Source of the DNA: Siccibacter colletis
Lineage (GTDB): Bacteria > Pseudomonadota > Gammaproteobacteria > Enterobacterales > Enterobacteriaceae
Direction: 5' to 3'
Length of the DNA: 64,000 nucleotides
Assembly: GCF_000696575.1 (NCBI RefSeq)
Contig: NZ_JMSQ01000006.1
Coordinates: 124,001-188,000, forward strand
Each line of letters begins with the position of its first letter. The stretch's first letter is position 1. The notes under the pieces were generated by a model that had not been told where the DNA came from, ran no database searches, and saw only the letters and a list, made by a program, of their open reading frames with translations. Shown one piece after another: positions 48,376 through 59,669 of this stretch. The position numbers were made by a program, and so were the translations under genes.

Positions 48376-49461
48376 ATGGCAGGAAACAGTATTGGACAAT
48401 TCTTCCGCGTGACCACTTTCGGTGAGTCGCACGGTCTGGCGCTGGGTTGCATCGTGGATGGCGTACCGCCGGGCATCCCGCTGAGCGAGGCGGATCTGCA
48501 GCACGATCTCGACCGCCGCCGCCCTGGCACCTCGCGCTACACCACCCAGCGTCGTGAACCCGACCAGGTAAAAATCCTCTCCGGCGTCTTTGACGGCGTC
48601 ACCACCGGCACCAGCATTGGTCTGCTGATTGAAAACACCGATCAGCGCTCGCAGGATTACAGCGCCATCAAAGACGTGTTCCGTCCGGGGCATGCCGACT
48701 ACACCTACGAACAAAAATATGGCCTGCGCGACTATCGCGGCGGTGGACGATCCTCTGCGCGTGAAACGGCGATGCGCGTCGCCGCCGGGGCCATTGCCAA
48801 AAAATACCTGGCGCAGAAATTTGGCATTGTCATCCGCGGCTGCCTGACCCAGATGGGCGATATTCCGCTGGCGATCAAAGACTGGGCGCAGGTCGAGCAG
48901 AATCCGTTCTTCTGCCCGGACCCGGACAAAATCGAGGCGCTGGACGAGCTGATGCGCGGCCTGAAGAAAGAGGGCGACTCCATCGGCGCGAAAGTGACCG
49001 TGGTGGCAGATAACGTTCCGCCGGGTCTCGGTGAGCCGGTCTTCGATCGTCTGGATGCCGATATTGCCCACGCGCTGATGAGCATCAACGCGGTGAAAGG
49101 GGTGGAAATCGGTGAAGGTTTCGGTGTGGTTGCCCTGCGCGGTAGCGAAAACCGGGACGAAATCACCGAGGCGGGCTTCCAGAGCAATCATGCCGGCGGC
49201 ATCCTCGGCGGTATCAGCAGCGGTCAGCAGATTGTGGCGAATATGGCGCTGAAGCCAACCTCCAGCATCATGGTGCCAGGGCGCACTGTAAATCGCGACG
49301 GCGAGGCGGTGGAGATGGTGACCCGCGGTCGTCACGATCCCTGCGTCGGTATCCGCGCGGTGCCGATTGCTGAAGCCATGCTGGCCATCGTCCTGATGGA
49401 TCACCTGCTGCGCCAGCGCGCACAGAACGGCGATGTGGTCAGTTCACTCCCTCGTTGGTAA
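48376..49461 (+). CDS. aroC: AroC, chorismate synthase
   Basis: Last enzyme of the shikimate pathway, 361 residues, making chorismate from 5-enolpyruvylshikimate 3-phosphate with reduced FMN as cofactor. Family signatures are GESHG near the N-terminus, [17 protein letters not shown], and [11 protein letters not shown]. The ATG at 48376 follows an in-frame GTG by one codon; I kept the ATG, as in E. coli. It is followed by mepA after four bases, so these are co-transcribed. Confidence 0.97.
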   Translation: MAGNSIGQFFRVTTFGESHGLALGCIVDGVPPGIPLSEADLQHDLDRRRPGTSRYTTQRREPDQVKILSGVFDGVTTGTSIGLLIENTDQRSQDYSAIKDVFRPGHADYTYEQKYGLRDYRGGGRSSARETAMRVAAGAIAKKYLAQKFGIVIRGCLTQMGDIPLAIKDWAQVEQNPFFCPDPDKIEALDELMRGLKKEGDSIGAKVTVVADNVPPGLGEPVFDRLDADIAHALMSINAVKGVEIGEGFGVVALRGSENRDEITEAGFQSNHAGGILGGISSGQQIVANMALKPTSSIMVPGRTVNRDGEAVEMVTRGRHDPCVGIRAVPIAEAMLAIVLMDHLLRQRAQNGDVVSSLPRW

Positions 49462-49465
49462 CGCG

Positions 49466-50290
49466 ATGAAAAAAACGCTCGCTCTGCTGCTGGCCCTCGT
49501 GGCCGGCAGCGCGGCTCAGGCCGCCACCCCCTGGCAGCAAATCACCCATCCCATCGCCGGCAGCCCGCAGTCCATCGGCAGTTTCTCCAACGGCTGCATT
49601 ATCGGTGCATCCGCGCTACCGCTTGACGCGGAAAACTATCAGGTGATGCGCACCGACCAGCGCCGCTATTTCGGTCATCCGCATCTGGTGCGTTTTATCG
49701 AGCGGATGAGCCAGCAGGTGCGCAGCCAGGGGCTGGGCACCGTGCTGGTGGGCGACATGGGCATGGCCGCCGGCGGGCGCTTCAGCAGCGGTCACGCCAG
49801 CCATCAGACCGGGCTGGACGTCGACATCTTCCTGCAACTGCCGCAGACGCGCTGGACCAGCGCTCAGCTACGCAGGCCACAGGCCATCGACCTGGTGGCC
49901 GTCAACGGCAAAGGGGTTATTCCGTCATTGTGGAAGCCGGAGATCGGCACGCTGATCAAAACCGCCGCGCAGGACGATGAGGTCACGCGCATCTTCGTGA
50001 ACCCGGCAATCAAGCAGCAGCTCTGCCTTGAGGCTGGACCGGATCGCGGCTGGCTCAATAAAGTCCGCCCGTGGTTTGCCCATCGCGCCCACATGCACGT
50101 GCGCCTGCGCTGCCCGGCTGACAGCCTGGAGTGCCTGGAGCAGGCAGCGCCGCCGCCGGGCGATGGTTGCGGTGCAGAATTGCAGAGCTGGTTCCTGCCA
50201 CCGCCGCCGGGCAGCAAAGCTCCGACGAAATCTACGCCGCCACCGCCGCCGCCGTCATGCCAGGCGCTGCTCGATAAGCATCTGCTTTAA
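49466..50290 (+). CDS. mepA: MepA, periplasmic murein DD/LD-endopeptidase
   Basis: Penicillin-insensitive murein endopeptidase of 274 residues, as in E. coli. The signal peptide [19 protein letters not shown] is followed by ATPWQQI. Zinc ligands lie in [14 protein letters not shown] (about residues 110-120) and [11 protein letters not shown] (about 205-213). The proline-rich C-terminal tail (PPPPG, then seven prolines before SCQALL) varies between species. It cuts cross-links in peptidoglycan. The gene is coupled to aroC by a four-base gap. Confidence 0.95.
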   Translation: MKKTLALLLALVAGSAAQAATPWQQITHPIAGSPQSIGSFSNGCIIGASALPLDAENYQVMRTDQRRYFGHPHLVRFIERMSQQVRSQGLGTVLVGDMGMAAGGRFSSGHASHQTGLDVDIFLQLPQTRWTSAQLRRPQAIDLVAVNGKGVIPSLWKPEIGTLIKTAAQDDEVTRIFVNPAIKQQLCLEAGPDRGWLNKVRPWFAHRAHMHVRLRCPADSLECLEQAAPPPGDGCGAELQSWFLPPPPGSKAPTKSTPPPPPPSCQALLDKHLL

Positions 50291-50299
50291 GGAAGAGTA

Positions 50300-51100
50300 A
50301 TGGAATGGTTTATGGTCTCCCCGCTGATGCTGGCCGCGCTGTTTTTCGTCGCGGTGCTGGCGGGTTTTATTGATGCTCTGGCGGGTGGGGGCGGCTTGCT
50401 TACCGTCCCTGCGCTGCTGGCGGCGGGGATGTCACCGGCCCAGGCGCTGGCCACCAACAAGCTTCAGGCCTGCGGCGGCTCGTTTTCGGCCTCGCTCTAT
50501 TTTATCCGCCGCAAGGTGGTGAATCTCGCCGATCAGAAGCTCAATATTCTGATGACCTTTATCGGCTCGACCAGCGGCGCGCTGCTGGTGCAGCATGTTA
50601 ATTCAGATCTGCTGCGCCAGATCCTGCCGATTCTGGTGATCGCCATTGGCCTCTACTTCCTGCTGATGCCGAAGCTGGGCGAGGAGGATCGCCACCGCCG
50701 CCTGTACGGCCTGCCGTTCGCGCTGGTGGCCGGGGGCTGCGTCGGTTTCTACGATGGCTTTTTCGGGCCGGGCGCCGGATCGTTTTATGCGCTGGCGTTC
50801 GTCACGCTGTGCGGCTATAACCTGGCAAAGTCCACTGCCCACGCGAAGGTACTGAATGCCACCTCCAACTTCGGCGGCCTGCTGCTGTTTATCATCGGCG
50901 GCAAAGTGGTCTGGGGCACCGGGCTGGTAATGCTGGTCGGCCAGTTCTGCGGCGCGCGCCTCGGATCGCGGCTGGTATTGAGTAAAGGACAGACGCTGAT
51001 CCGTCCGATGATCGTTATCGTCTCGGCGGTAATGAGCGCCAAACTTTTATATGACAGCCATGGACAGGAAATCCTAAACTGGCTGGGGATGAATGGATAA
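50300..51100 (+). CDS. yfcA: YfcA, TauE/SafE-family membrane transporter
   Basis: Inner-membrane protein of 266 residues with about eight hydrophobic segments. The family repeats are FIDALAGGGGLLTVPALLAAGMSPAQALATNKLQ and GFYDGFFGPGAGSF, as in TauE/SafE anion exporters. The substrate is unknown; sulfite or sulfoacetate-type anions are exported by relatives. The gene lies nine bases after mepA and its stop directly abuts the epmC ATG with no spacer. Confidence 0.93.
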   Translation: MEWFMVSPLMLAALFFVAVLAGFIDALAGGGGLLTVPALLAAGMSPAQALATNKLQACGGSFSASLYFIRRKVVNLADQKLNILMTFIGSTSGALLVQHVNSDLLRQILPILVIAIGLYFLLMPKLGEEDRHRRLYGLPFALVAGGCVGFYDGFFGPGAGSFYALAFVTLCGYNLAKSTAHAKVLNATSNFGGLLLFIIGGKVVWGTGLVMLVGQFCGARLGSRLVLSKGQTLIRPMIVIVSAVMSAKLLYDSHGQEILNWLGMNG

Positions 51101-51640
51101 ATGACACACCGCTATCAGGACCTGATCGACATTTTCGACGGCTGCTTTGCCGGCGATTTTAATACCCGTCTGATTAAAGGCGACGACGAACCGATCTATC
51201 TTCCTGCTGATGAGCAGGCGCCTTATCACCGGATCGTCTTTGCGCACGGCTTTTACGCCAGCGGCATGCACGAGATCTCCCACTGGTGTATCGCCGGGGC
51301 AGCCCGGCGCGAGCTGGTTGATTTTGGCTACTGGTACTGCCCGGATGGCCGCGATGCGGCAACTCAGGGGCAGTTTGAAGATGTGGAAGTAAAACCCCAG
51401 GCGCTGGAGTGGATGTTCTGCGTGGCGGCGGGCTTCCCGTTTAACGTCAGCTGCGACAATCTGGAAGGTGACGTTGAGCCGGATCGCATTGCATTTCAGC
51501 GCCGCGTCCACGCCCAGGTGATGACGTGGCTGGAGCACGGCATTCCGCCGCGCCCGACCCGTTTTATTGCCGCCCTGCAGGTTTATTACAATACGCCGCC
51601 CCTGACGGCGGACCAGTTTCCATGGCCGGAAGATCTCTGA
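51101..51640 (+). CDS. epmC: EpmC, elongation factor P hydroxylase
   Basis: Protein of 179 residues that hydroxylates the beta-lysylated lysine of EF-P, the last step after EpmA and EpmB. The likely metal site HEISH is at residues 57-61, and other conserved His/Glu residues follow. E. coli EpmC (YfcM) has 182 residues. The start ATG directly follows the yfcA stop, which implies translational coupling. yfcL comes 31 bases later with a good AGGAAAG site. Confidence 0.93.
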   Translation: MTHRYQDLIDIFDGCFAGDFNTRLIKGDDEPIYLPADEQAPYHRIVFAHGFYASGMHEISHWCIAGAARRELVDFGYWYCPDGRDAATQGQFEDVEVKPQALEWMFCVAAGFPFNVSCDNLEGDVEPDRIAFQRRVHAQVMTWLEHGIPPRPTRFIAALQVYYNTPPLTADQFPWPEDL

Positions 51641-51671
51641 TGCGGCCATGTCATTTGAATGAGGAAAGAAG

Positions 51672-51950
51672 ATGATCGCGGAATTTGAAGCACGCATTCT
51701 GGCGTTAATTGACGATATGGTGGAGCACGCCAGTGATGATGAGTTGTTTGCCAGCGGTTATCTGCGCGGCCATCTCACGCTCGCGGTGGCTGAACTGGAG
51801 GCCGGCGACGATCACTCTCCGCGCGCGGTGCACGCCAAAGTGACCTCCAGCCTGGAGAAAGCCATTCACGCCGGTGAGCTGTCACCGCGCGATCAGGCGC
51901 TGGTTGTCGGCATGTGGGAAAACCTGTTCCAGCAGGCCACGCTGCGTTAA
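51672..51950 (+). CDS. yfcL: YfcL family protein
   Basis: Small protein of 92 residues, as in E. coli YfcL. It is mostly helical by composition, with conserved [20 protein letters not shown] and an acidic N-terminus. No catalytic motif or membrane segment is visible and the function is unknown. It is the last gene in the run aroC-mepA-yfcA-epmC-yfcL and converges on mnmC. Confidence 0.9.
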   Translation: MIAEFEARILALIDDMVEHASDDELFASGYLRGHLTLAVAELEAGDDHSPRAVHAKVTSSLEKAIHAGELSPRDQALVVGMWENLFQQATLR

Positions 51951-51956
51951 GTCAGA

Positions 51957-51978
51957 CCCCCTGTCGCCTGGCAGGGGG
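51957..51978. terminator. Hairpin between yfcL and mnmC
   Basis: CCCCCTG (51957-51963) pairs perfectly with CAGGGGG (51972-51978) around an eight-base loop, but without a T-run on either strand. Possibly a weak shared terminator. Confidence 0.35.
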
Positions 51979-52017
51979 CATCATACTGCTCGTGCATCGT
52001 TCCAGCATCCGCGCCCG

Positions 52018-54018
52018 TCACTTCACCGGTCTGCCCTTCAGTAATTTTCGTACCCACAGTCGATTTGGATTCAGCGCGGCCAGCGTGGCGGCATCCAGCG
52101 GCAGCGGTTCATCACTCATCTGCGCAGCCAGAGTTTCCGCAGCCAGTGGGGCGCTGCACAGCCCGCGCGACCCAAGCGCACCCAGCATAAACAGATCGGG
52201 ATAGACCGGCGCGAGCGGCGCGTCGCTCGGCTGCTCGCAGAGATCGGCATACGCGCTCAGCGTGGCGTCATAGTCCGGCACGCCGCCCAGCATCGGAAGA
52301 TGATCCCGGGTAGCGCAGCGCACGCCGCAACGGGCGTCACTTCCGCTGACATCCACCTCCTGCGTCCAGTCGGCCTGCGGCAGGCAGTCAATCAGCCGCT
52401 GGCGATTGTGCTGCTGATCCGCTTCGCTGTATGTCATTTCCCGCTGGCCGCGATGGTAGCTGGCCCCGATGCAGTGCTGCTGGCTGACAGGGTTCGCCGG
52501 CGTCAGATAGCCGTCGTAGCACAGCACCTGGCGCAGGGCGGACAGCCCCGGTGTGGTGGGAATATGGCTTACCTGGCCGCCCACCGCGTACACCGGCAGC
52601 TCACGGGTCTGGGCGAAGTCGCCGATCTGGTGCCCGTTCGCCAGTACCACCACCTGATGCGTGGCCTGGCTGCCGTCAGCAAACTGAAGTTGCCACTGGT
52701 CTGCCGCGCGCTGAAGCGCCGTGACCTTACGGCCATAGTGCACTTTCATGCCCTGTTCTCTGGCCAGCGCCAGCGCTGCGGCAGTAAGCTGCGCCGGACA
52801 CAGCCAGCCGCCGAGCGGGTAGCTGATGCCGCCGCAGCCGGTGGCTACGCCGCAGGCCTCATGCACCGCATCGGCGCTAACCGCATGGGCGATCGCCTCA
52901 GGCAGGTCGAGGCGCAGCATCTGCGCAATTTTGTGCTGCGACTTCTCGTCCCAGCCGAGCTGAGTCACACCGCACCAGTCGTGGTCGAAATCGAGCGGCA
53001 GGGCATCATACAGGCGGCGGGCAAAGGTGAAGGCCGCCGGAAAGAACGCCGCCAGCGCCGGATCGTGCTGGCTCAGCAGCGGGTACAGCGCCCCCTGGCG
53101 GTTGCCGGAGGCACCCTGCGCCGGAGCGTCATCTTCGCACCACAGCGTGACCTGAAAACCGCGTCGCAGCAGGGCCAGGGCCAGCATCGCACTGGCCACG
53201 CCGCCGCCAATCAGCGCCACTTCACGACCCTGCGCCGGGCCGCGGGCGTACCAGGGGGTACACGGCCTGGCCGGTGAGGCTGGCTGCTTCCGGCCTACCA
53301 GCATCTCGCGCTTGCGGCCAAACCCCTTGCGTTTTTGCATGTCGAACCCGGCATCCTGCAGCCCGCGACGCACAAAGCCAGCGGAGGTGAAGGTCGCCAG
53401 CGTGGCGTCCGGGCGGGCCAGACGCGCCAGGGCAGCGAACAGGCCGGGGGTCCACATGTCCGGGTTTTTGGACGGGGCAAATCCGTCGAGGAACCAGGCA
53501 TCCACTTTCCCGTTAAGGGTCTCGTCCAGCTCATCGGTCAGCCCGTTGATATCGCCAAACCACAGATCGAGGGTCACGCGGCCGCCGTCAAGCAGCAGAC
53601 GATGGCAGCCGCGGAAGGGCAGGGGCCACTGCGCCTGCAGCTCGGCGGCAAAGGGAGCCAGCTCCGGCCAGTGGGCGTGTGCCCGGGTTAGATCGTCGCG
53701 GGTGAGGGGAAATTTTTCAAAACTGATGAAGTGTAATCTTTGTAAGGTAGCCTGCGGTTGCGCGCGCGCGAAGGCAGCGAAGGCCTGCCAGAGCGTCAGG
53801 AAGTTAAGCCCGGTGCCAAAGCCGCTTTCGCCCACCACCAGCAACTGGCGCTCATGGCTGGCGAAGCGCTGAGGCAGGCCGTTGCCGTCGAGAAAAACGT
53901 AACGCGTTTCTTCGAGTCCATTATCATTAGAAAAGTAAACATCGTCGAAATCTCGGGAAACAGGTGTACCCTCATCATTGAAGTGCAGGCGGGCAGGCTG
54001 AATGGCGTTTTCTTTCAC
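52018..54018 (-). CDS. mnmC: MnmC, bifunctional tRNA wobble-uridine modification enzyme
   Basis: Enzyme of 666 residues that completes mnm5s2U at the wobble position. The N-terminal methyltransferase domain (about residues 1-240) shows [15 protein letters not shown] and [12 protein letters not shown]. The C-terminal FAD domain begins near residue 260 with [22 protein letters not shown] and removes the carboxymethyl group. It is two residues shorter than E. coli MnmC. It is divergent from fabB. Confidence 0.96.
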   Translation of the reverse strand: MKENAIQPARLHFNDEGTPVSRDFDDVYFSNDNGLEETRYVFLDGNGLPQRFASHERQLLVVGESGFGTGLNFLTLWQAFAAFARAQPQATLQRLHFISFEKFPLTRDDLTRAHAHWPELAPFAAELQAQWPLPFRGCHRLLLDGGRVTLDLWFGDINGLTDELDETLNGKVDAWFLDGFAPSKNPDMWTPGLFAALARLARPDATLATFTSAGFVRRGLQDAGFDMQKRKGFGRKREMLVGRKQPASPARPCTPWYARGPAQGREVALIGGGVASAMLALALLRRGFQVTLWCEDDAPAQGASGNRQGALYPLLSQHDPALAAFFPAAFTFARRLYDALPLDFDHDWCGVTQLGWDEKSQHKIAQMLRLDLPEAIAHAVSADAVHEACGVATGCGGISYPLGGWLCPAQLTAAALALAREQGMKVHYGRKVTALQRAADQWQLQFADGSQATHQVVVLANGHQIGDFAQTRELPVYAVGGQVSHIPTTPGLSALRQVLCYDGYLTPANPVSQQHCIGASYHRGQREMTYSEADQQHNRQRLIDCLPQADWTQEVDVSGSDARCGVRCATRDHLPMLGGVPDYDATLSAYADLCEQPSDAPLAPVYPDLFMLGALGSRGLCSAPLAAETLAAQMSDEPLPLDAATLAALNPNRLWVRKLLKGRPVK

Positions 54019-54092
54019 GGAAGTTCTCGTCTGGCAGGCAGTGGAGCGATGTTAGCGATGTGAGCCGCCAGGCGCAAATTTACCAGCAAATC

Positions 54093-54109
54093 GGCTGATC
54101 GGACTTGTT
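54093..54109 (+). promoter_or_regulatory. Possible FadR activator site at fabB
   Basis: The core GATC-G-GACT matches seven of nine positions of GGTCnGACC. It is directly upstream of the FabR-like palindrome. FadR activates fabB in E. coli. Confidence 0.4.
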
Positions 54110-54110
54110 C

Positions 54111-54128
54111 GGCGTACAAGTGTACGCT
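54111..54128 (+). promoter_or_regulatory. FabR operator at fabB
   Basis: GGCGTACAAGTGTACGCT is a nearly perfect palindrome (arms GCGTACA and TGTACGC) 47 bases before the fabB start. It matches the FabR-type operators that control unsaturated fatty acid synthesis. Confidence 0.75.
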
Positions 54129-54174
54129 ATCTTGCGTCTCGAATCCTAAAACAGAGCTATTACAGAGGTATTGA

Positions 54175-55395
54175 ATGAAACGTGCAGTGATTACTGGCCT
54201 GGGCATCGTTTCCAGCATCGGTAACAACCAGCAGGAAGTCCTGGCATCTCTGCGTGAAGGGCGTTCAGGGATTACTTTCTCTCAGGAATTCAAAGATTCC
54301 GGAATGCGCAGTCACGTCTGGGGTAACGTTAAACTGGATACCACTGGCCTTATCGATCGCAAAATCGTGCGTTTCATGAGTGATGCATCTGTCTATGCTT
54401 TTCTCTCTATGGAACAGGCGGTTGCTGATTCCGGCCTGACGGAAGAGCAATACCAGAACAATCCGCGCGTCGGCCTGATTGCTGGCTCCGGCGGCGGCTC
54501 CCCGAAATATCAGGTGTTCGGCGCTGACGCGATGCGTAGCCCGCGCGGTCTGAAAGCGGTTGGCCCTTACGTGGTAACCAAATCAATGGCATCCGGCGTC
54601 TCCGCGTGCCTCGCGACCCCGTTCAAAATTCACGGTGTGAACTACTCCATCAGCTCCGCCTGTGCCACCTCCGCGCACTGTATTGGTAACGCGGTTGAGC
54701 AGATCCAGCTCGGCAAACAGGACATCGTCTTTGCCGGCGGCGGCGAAGAGCTGTGCTGGGAAATGGCGTGTGAATTCGACGCGATGGGCGCGCTGTCGAC
54801 CAAATACAACGAAAACCCGGACCTGGCCTCCCGTACCTATGATGCCAACCGCGATGGTTTCGTTATCGCTGGCGGCGGCGGTATGGTTGTGGTTGAAGAG
54901 CTGGAGCACGCGCTGGCACGTGGCGCGCACATCTACGCTGAGATCGTCGGCTACGGCGCGACCTCCGACGGCGCGGACATGGTAGCTCCGTCTGGCGAAG
55001 GCGCAGTGCGCTGCATGAAGATGGCGATGCACGGCCTGGATACCCCGATCGACTACCTGAACACCCACGGCACCTCTACGCCGGTGGGCGATGTGAAAGA
55101 GCTGGGTGCAATTCGCGAAGTCTTCGGTGACAACACCCCGTCTATCTCCGCTACCAAAGCTATGACCGGTCACTCTCTGGGTGCGGCGGGCGTGCAGGAA
55201 GCGATTTACAGCCTGCTGATGCTTGAGCACAGCTTCGTGGCGCCGAGCATCAACATCGACGAGCTGGACGAGCAGGCGAACGGCATGAACATCGTCACCA
55301 AACCGACCGAGCAGGCACTCACTACCGTGATGTCCAACAGCTTCGGCTTCGGTGGTACCAACGCCACGCTGATAATGCGTAAATACAACGCGTAA
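54175..55395 (+). CDS. fabB: FabB, beta-ketoacyl-ACP synthase I
   Basis: Condensing enzyme of 406 residues needed for unsaturated fatty acid elongation. The nucleophile is C163 in [10 protein letters not shown], and the two catalytic histidines are in [11 protein letters not shown] and TGHSLGAAG. The C-terminus has the GFGGTNATL motif. FabR- and FadR-like sites lie in its promoter region. Sequence and length agree with E. coli. Confidence 0.98.
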   Translation: MKRAVITGLGIVSSIGNNQQEVLASLREGRSGITFSQEFKDSGMRSHVWGNVKLDTTGLIDRKIVRFMSDASVYAFLSMEQAVADSGLTEEQYQNNPRVGLIAGSGGGSPKYQVFGADAMRSPRGLKAVGPYVVTKSMASGVSACLATPFKIHGVNYSISSACATSAHCIGNAVEQIQLGKQDIVFAGGGEELCWEMACEFDAMGALSTKYNENPDLASRTYDANRDGFVIAGGGGMVVVEELEHALARGAHIYAEIVGYGATSDGADMVAPSGEGAVRCMKMAMHGLDTPIDYLNTHGTSTPVGDVKELGAIREVFGDNTPSISATKAMTGHSLGAAGVQEAIYSLLMLEHSFVAPSINIDELDEQANGMNIVTKPTEQALTTVMSNSFGFGGTNATLIMRKYNA

Positions 55396-55408
55396 GCCGC
55401 TAAGCAAT

Positions 55409-55437
55409 AAAAAAGGAGCCAACTGGCTCCTTTTTTT
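55409..55437. terminator. Bidirectional terminator between fabB and flk
   Basis: A-run, GGAGCC, AACT loop, GGCTCC and seven T residues. Confidence 0.92.
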
Positions 55438-55454
55438 ATGGGCGCGGCGCAACG

Positions 55455-56462
55455 TCAGATCAGCATCCAGAACAGGATCATCACCACCAGCAGGGCGAGC
55501 AGCGCGATGCCGGGGCGAGCGGTCAGGGTTTTGATCGGCGTAATAAACGGCGCGATAAAAGGGTTGTAGATTGGCTGCACGTTGCGCGCTTCAAGGAAAT
55601 CAGGTGCGCGTTCGGCGCGGCGCAGGAAGACCTGGTTGAGAATGTCCTGCACCTGGGCGGTAGTCAGAATGTTCTGCGGCGTCACCTGCCAGCGCTGCTG
55701 CGCATAGTCGGTCATCTCACGCCACTCCTGCGGCTCCAGCGGCTGTTTGAGCGCGGCCTGCACGCTGTGCAGCGTCGGCGCGGCCTGGTTCGCCAGCGTC
55801 TGGCGCGCCTGCAGCCAGGTGTTAAGCAGCGCAAAGTGCCGGGCCGGGATCAGTTCACCGCTTTTCACCCCGGAGAGTTCCAGCATCGACTGCCAGATCA
55901 GCTTCCCGGATTCGCCGGTCGCCGCCGCGAGTTTTGTCACCGCCTGGTTGAGGGTGTTGTGCTCCACCGGCAGCAGCGGACGATCGGTCTGCGGGCGCTG
56001 CTGCGGCTGCGGGATGGCGATCTGACCCTCTTTCAGCACCGTCAGCACGGTTTTGAGCTGCTCTGGCGTAAGCTGGCTCAGCGCGGTCTGGCCGAACTGC
56101 TGGCGGATAAAGTCGCTCACCGCCTGGCGGTTATTGCCCTGGCCCAGCAACTCGGTGAGCTGCTGCAGCACCTGACGGGTGGCGTGGCTGTCCTGGGCCG
56201 TGCTGAGCTTCTGGCTGAGGCTCTGTTCGGCCGCAGGGAAGTGGCGCGACAGCAGCTGCGTTTCGCTCTGCAACCCGAGGTCGTGGCGCAGGGTAGCCCA
56301 GACTTCAGCGCTTTGCTGATGCGTCAGCGCCACCAGGCGCGTAATGAGCCGCTCCAGCACGGTGCGCTGATGGCTGGAAAGCGGTTGCTCTCCGGCAGTG
56401 GTCTGCGGGGAAGGGGGGTCGCCGGGAGGGCGAGCCTGAGCCCCCTGAATGGGTTGCATCAT
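55455..56462 (-). CDS. flk: Flk, flagellar assembly checkpoint protein
   Basis: Protein of 335 residues. It has a Pro/Gln-rich N-terminus, a mostly helical, Gln-rich middle and one membrane anchor at the extreme C-terminus (IALLALLVVMILFWML), so it is tail-anchored in the inner membrane. Flk prevents premature export of the anti-sigma factor FlgM before the flagellar rings are complete. I chose the ATG at 56462, six bases after AAGGA, over the TTG one codon upstream. The MFS gene yfcJ that separates fabB and flk in E. coli is absent. Confidence 0.9.
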   Translation of the reverse strand: MMQPIQGAQARPPGDPPSPQTTAGEQPLSSHQRTVLERLITRLVALTHQQSAEVWATLRHDLGLQSETQLLSRHFPAAEQSLSQKLSTAQDSHATRQVLQQLTELLGQGNNRQAVSDFIRQQFGQTALSQLTPEQLKTVLTVLKEGQIAIPQPQQRPQTDRPLLPVEHNTLNQAVTKLAAATGESGKLIWQSMLELSGVKSGELIPARHFALLNTWLQARQTLANQAAPTLHSVQAALKQPLEPQEWREMTDYAQQRWQVTPQNILTTAQVQDILNQVFLRRAERAPDFLEARNVQPIYNPFIAPFITPIKTLTARPGIALLALLVVMILFWMLI

Positions 56463-56619
56463 CAATAGTCCTTAAATCTGCCACGAGGTAGCGCCACACT
56501 GGGCCAGTTGAGCAAGTATGCCTGGCGGCGAGATTATGGCACACTTACGCCCTGGCCCAACAGCCCCGATGGGCAGGCTTTGCAAAGGTTATTTCCCGCA
56601 CTCAGACAGGTACCGTATC

Positions 56620-57756
56620 GTGAAAATCCTCGTTGATGAAAATATGCCTTACGCCCGTGAACTCTTCAGTCGTCTCGGCGACGTGAAGGCCGTGCCGGGC
56701 CGCCCGATCCCGGAGCAGGAGCTGAACGACGCCGACGCACTGATGGTGCGCTCGGTGACGAAAGTTAACGCCCAACTGCTGGACGGGAAACCGGTACGTT
56801 TTGTCGGTACTGCAACGGCGGGCACCGATCATGTGGATGACGCCTGGCTTGCGCAGGCGGGGATTGGCTTTTCCGCAGCACCAGGCTGCAATGCCATTGC
56901 CGTGGTGGAGTATGTCTTTTCCGCACTGCTGCTGCTCGCCGAGCGCGACGGCTTTACCCTGACCGACCGCACGGTGGGCATCGTCGGTGTCGGCAACGTT
57001 GGCTCACGGCTGCAGGCGCGTCTTGAGGCGCTCGGCGTGCGCACGCTGCTGTGCGATCCGCCGCGTGCCGATCGCGGCGACGACGGCGATTTCCTGCCGC
57101 TGGAAGCCCTGGTACGCGATGCGGATATTCTGACTTTTCATACGCCGCTGTTCAAAGACGGTCCTTATAAAACCCATCATCTCGCCGATGAGGCACTGAT
57201 CCGCAGCCTGAAGCCCGGCGCTATCCTGATTAACGCCTGTCGCGGGCCGGTGGTGGATAACGCCGCGCTGCTTGCTCGTCTGGACGCGGGGCAGCGCCTC
57301 AGCGTGGTGCTGGACGTCTGGGAGCCGGAGCCGGATCTCAATCTGGCGCTGCTGGCGCGGGTCGATATCGGCACTGCCCATATCGCCGGCTATACCCTGG
57401 AAGGCAAGGCGCGTGGCACCACGCAGGTGTTTGAAGCATTCAGCGAGTTTATCGGTCAACGGCAGCAGGTGGCGCTCGATACCCTGTTGCCCGCACCGGC
57501 GTTTGGTCGCCTGACGCTGCACGGTCCGCTCGATCAGGCTACGCTGAAAAGCCTGGTGCATCTGGTGTATGATGTGCGCCGCGACGATGCGCCGTTGCGC
57601 GCGGTCGCCGGGCAGGCGGGTGAGTTCGACAAGCTGCGCAAACATTATCAGGAGCGTCGCGAGTGGTCATCGCTCTATATTCAGTGTGATGATGCCGACG
57701 CCGCTGCGCTGCTGGCGAAGCTTGGTTTTAACGCCGTTCATCACCCGGCCCGCTAA
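56620..57756 (+). CDS. pdxB: PdxB, erythronate-4-phosphate dehydrogenase
   Basis: NAD-dependent dehydrogenase of 378 residues in the vitamin B6 (PLP) pathway. The NAD-binding motif is [11 protein letters not shown] near residue 120; the catalytic Arg lies in NACRGPVVD, with Glu in VWEPEP and His in [11 protein letters not shown]. The frame is open 34 codons upstream, but GTG at 56620 gives the conserved N-terminus ([11 protein letters not shown]) and the E. coli length. It is divergent from flk. Usg and TruA follow after a terminator-like hairpin. Confidence 0.96.
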   Translation: MKILVDENMPYARELFSRLGDVKAVPGRPIPEQELNDADALMVRSVTKVNAQLLDGKPVRFVGTATAGTDHVDDAWLAQAGIGFSAAPGCNAIAVVEYVFSALLLLAERDGFTLTDRTVGIVGVGNVGSRLQARLEALGVRTLLCDPPRADRGDDGDFLPLEALVRDADILTFHTPLFKDGPYKTHHLADEALIRSLKPGAILINACRGPVVDNAALLARLDAGQRLSVVLDVWEPEPDLNLALLARVDIGTAHIAGYTLEGKARGTTQVFEAFSEFIGQRQQVALDTLLPAPAFGRLTLHGPLDQATLKSLVHLVYDVRRDDAPLRAVAGQAGEFDKLRKHYQERREWSSLYIQCDDADAAALLAKLGFNAVHHPAR

Positions 57757-57767
57757 TACGATTCTCA

Positions 57768-57799
57768 CGTTCCTCGCAGCAGGCGGGGAACGCTTTTTT
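57768..57799 (+). terminator. Terminator-like hairpin between pdxB and usg
   Basis: CGTTCCTCGC (57768-57777) pairs with GCGGGGAACG (57783-57792) with one G-T pair, followed by CTTTTTTT. It lies 20 bases before the usg start, so usg-truA should have reduced read-through or its own promoter. Confidence 0.8.
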
Positions 57800-57818
57800 A
57801 TTGTCTGGAGTAAACCAC

Positions 57819-58832
57819 ATGTCTGAAGGCTGGAATATCGCCATCCTGGGCGCCACGGGAGCCGTGGGTGAAGCCTTGCTTGAACTGTTAGAAGAACGCC
57901 AGTTCCCGGTTGGTGAGATTTATCCCCTGGCACGCAGCGAAAGCGCCGGGCAGACCCTGCGCTACGCCGGCAAAAGCATCCGCGTTGAGGATGTCGCCGC
58001 CTTTGACTGGACGCAGGCCCAGCTCGCTTTCTTTGTCGCGGGTGCCGAAGCCTCCGCGGCCTGGTGTGATGAGGCGACCAATGCGGGCTGCCTGGTCATC
58101 GACAGCAGCGGCCTGTTTGCGCTGGAGCCGGACGTGCCGCTGGTAGTGCCGGATGTGAACCCGTTCGTGCTGGCCGACTACCGCAACCGCAACCTGGTGG
58201 CGGTCGCCAACAGCCTGACCAGCCAGCTGCTGGAAGCGCTGAAACCGCTGATCGACGCGGGCGGTTTGTCGCGTATTCAGGTCACCAGCCTGCTGGCCGC
58301 CTCACGCCACGGCAAAGCGGCGGTAGATGCCCTCGCCGGGCAGAGCGCGCGTCTGCTCAACGGTATTCCGGTGGACGAAGACGACTTCTTTGGCCGTCAG
58401 CTGGCGTTCAACCTGCTGCCGCTGCTGCCGGACGCCCAGGGCGTGGTGGCGGAAGAGCGCATTATCATTGATGAAGTGCGTAAGATCCTGCAGGACGAAG
58501 GCGTGATGATCTCCGCCAGCTGCGTGCAGTCACCGGTGTTCTACGGTCATGCCCAGATGGTGAGCTTCGAAGCGATGCGCCCGCTGGCCGCAGAAGAGGC
58601 GCGCGATGCGCTGGGTCTGGCGGAAGACATTGCGCTGTCAGAAGAGAACGCCTTCCCGACGCAGGTGGCGGATGCCTCCGGCAACGCTCAGCTCTCCATT
58701 GGCTGCGTGCGTAACGATTACGGTATGCCGGAGCAGATCCAGTTCTGGTCGGTAGCAGATAACGTGCGCTACGGCGGCGCGCTGATGGCAATTAAAACCG
58801 CAGAGAAGCTCCTGCAGGAGTATCTCTACTGA
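57819..58832 (+). CDS. usg: Usg, aspartate-semialdehyde-dehydrogenase-like protein
   Basis: Protein of 337 residues related to aspartate semialdehyde dehydrogenase (Asd). The N-terminal nucleotide-binding motif is [11 protein letters not shown]. Where Asd has the catalytic Cys in a conserved NC-x-T motif, this protein reads NSLTSQ, so it is probably not an active Asd. The function is unknown. The ATG at 57819 follows GGAG and matches the conserved start. Its stop overlaps the truA start by one base. Confidence 0.93.
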   Translation: MSEGWNIAILGATGAVGEALLELLEERQFPVGEIYPLARSESAGQTLRYAGKSIRVEDVAAFDWTQAQLAFFVAGAEASAAWCDEATNAGCLVIDSSGLFALEPDVPLVVPDVNPFVLADYRNRNLVAVANSLTSQLLEALKPLIDAGGLSRIQVTSLLAASRHGKAAVDALAGQSARLLNGIPVDEDDFFGRQLAFNLLPLLPDAQGVVAEERIIIDEVRKILQDEGVMISASCVQSPVFYGHAQMVSFEAMRPLAAEEARDALGLAEDIALSEENAFPTQVADASGNAQLSIGCVRNDYGMPEQIQFWSVADNVRYGGALMAIKTAEKLLQEYLY

Positions 58833-59644
58833 TGTCTGAGTTGCACGATAAACCGCGCCGTAAGATCGCGCTGGGCATTGAGTACGACGGCAGCAAGTAC
58901 TACGGCTGGCAGCGCCAGAATGAAGTGCGCAGCGTGCAGGAGAAGCTGGAGAAAGCGCTGTCCCAGGTGGCGAATGAGCCGATTAGCGTTTTCTGCGCCG
59001 GGCGCACCGATGCCGGCGTGCATGCTACCGGCCAGGTGGTGCATTTCGAAACCAGCGTTGAGCGTAAAGACGCGGCCTGGACGCTGGGTGTAAATGCGAA
59101 TTTACCTGGAGACATCGCGGTACGCTGGGTCAAAGATGTGCCGGATGATTTTCATGCGCGGTTTAGCGCAACGGCGCGTCGCTATCGCTACATTATCTAC
59201 AACCAGCGGCTGCGCCCGGCGGTTTTACAGCAAGGAGTTACCCACTTCTATCATCCTCTCGATGAGAAGCGGATGCACCGGGCGGCACAGAGCCTGATCG
59301 GCGAGAACGATTTCACCTCGTTTCGCGCCGTACAGTGCCAGTCCCGTACTCCCTGGCGTAACGTGATGCATATCAACGTCGCGCGCTACGGGGCGTATGT
59401 AGTGATAGATATCAAGGCGAATGCCTTTGTTCATCACATGGTGCGTAATATTACGGGCAGCCTGATGGAAGTGGGCTGTGGTAACCAGCCAGAGAGCTGG
59501 ATTGCACAACTGCTGGCGGCAAAGGACAGAACGCTTGCGGCAGCGACGGCGAAAGCGGAAGGGCTGTATCTGGTAGCAGTTGACTATCCGGCGCAGTTTG
59601 ACCTGCCGCACCCGCCGATGGGCCCACTTTTTTTAGCTGACTGA
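58832..59644 (+). CDS. truA: TruA, tRNA pseudouridine(38-40) synthase
   Basis: Pseudouridine synthase of 270 residues, as in E. coli, acting on the anticodon stem-loop of many tRNAs. The catalytic D60 is in [16 protein letters not shown], and the conserved Arg/Lys segments ([14 protein letters not shown]) follow. It is translationally coupled to usg. Loss of TruA in enterobacteria derepresses amino acid operons such as his. Confidence 0.97.
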   Translation: MSELHDKPRRKIALGIEYDGSKYYGWQRQNEVRSVQEKLEKALSQVANEPISVFCAGRTDAGVHATGQVVHFETSVERKDAAWTLGVNANLPGDIAVRWVKDVPDDFHARFSATARRYRYIIYNQRLRPAVLQQGVTHFYHPLDEKRMHRAAQSLIGENDFTSFRAVQCQSRTPWRNVMHINVARYGAYVVIDIKANAFVHHMVRNITGSLMEVGCGNQPESWIAQLLAAKDRTLAAATAKAEGLYLVAVDYPAQFDLPHPPMGPLFLAD

Positions 59645-59669
59645 ATGCAGTCTGGGAAACCGGAATATT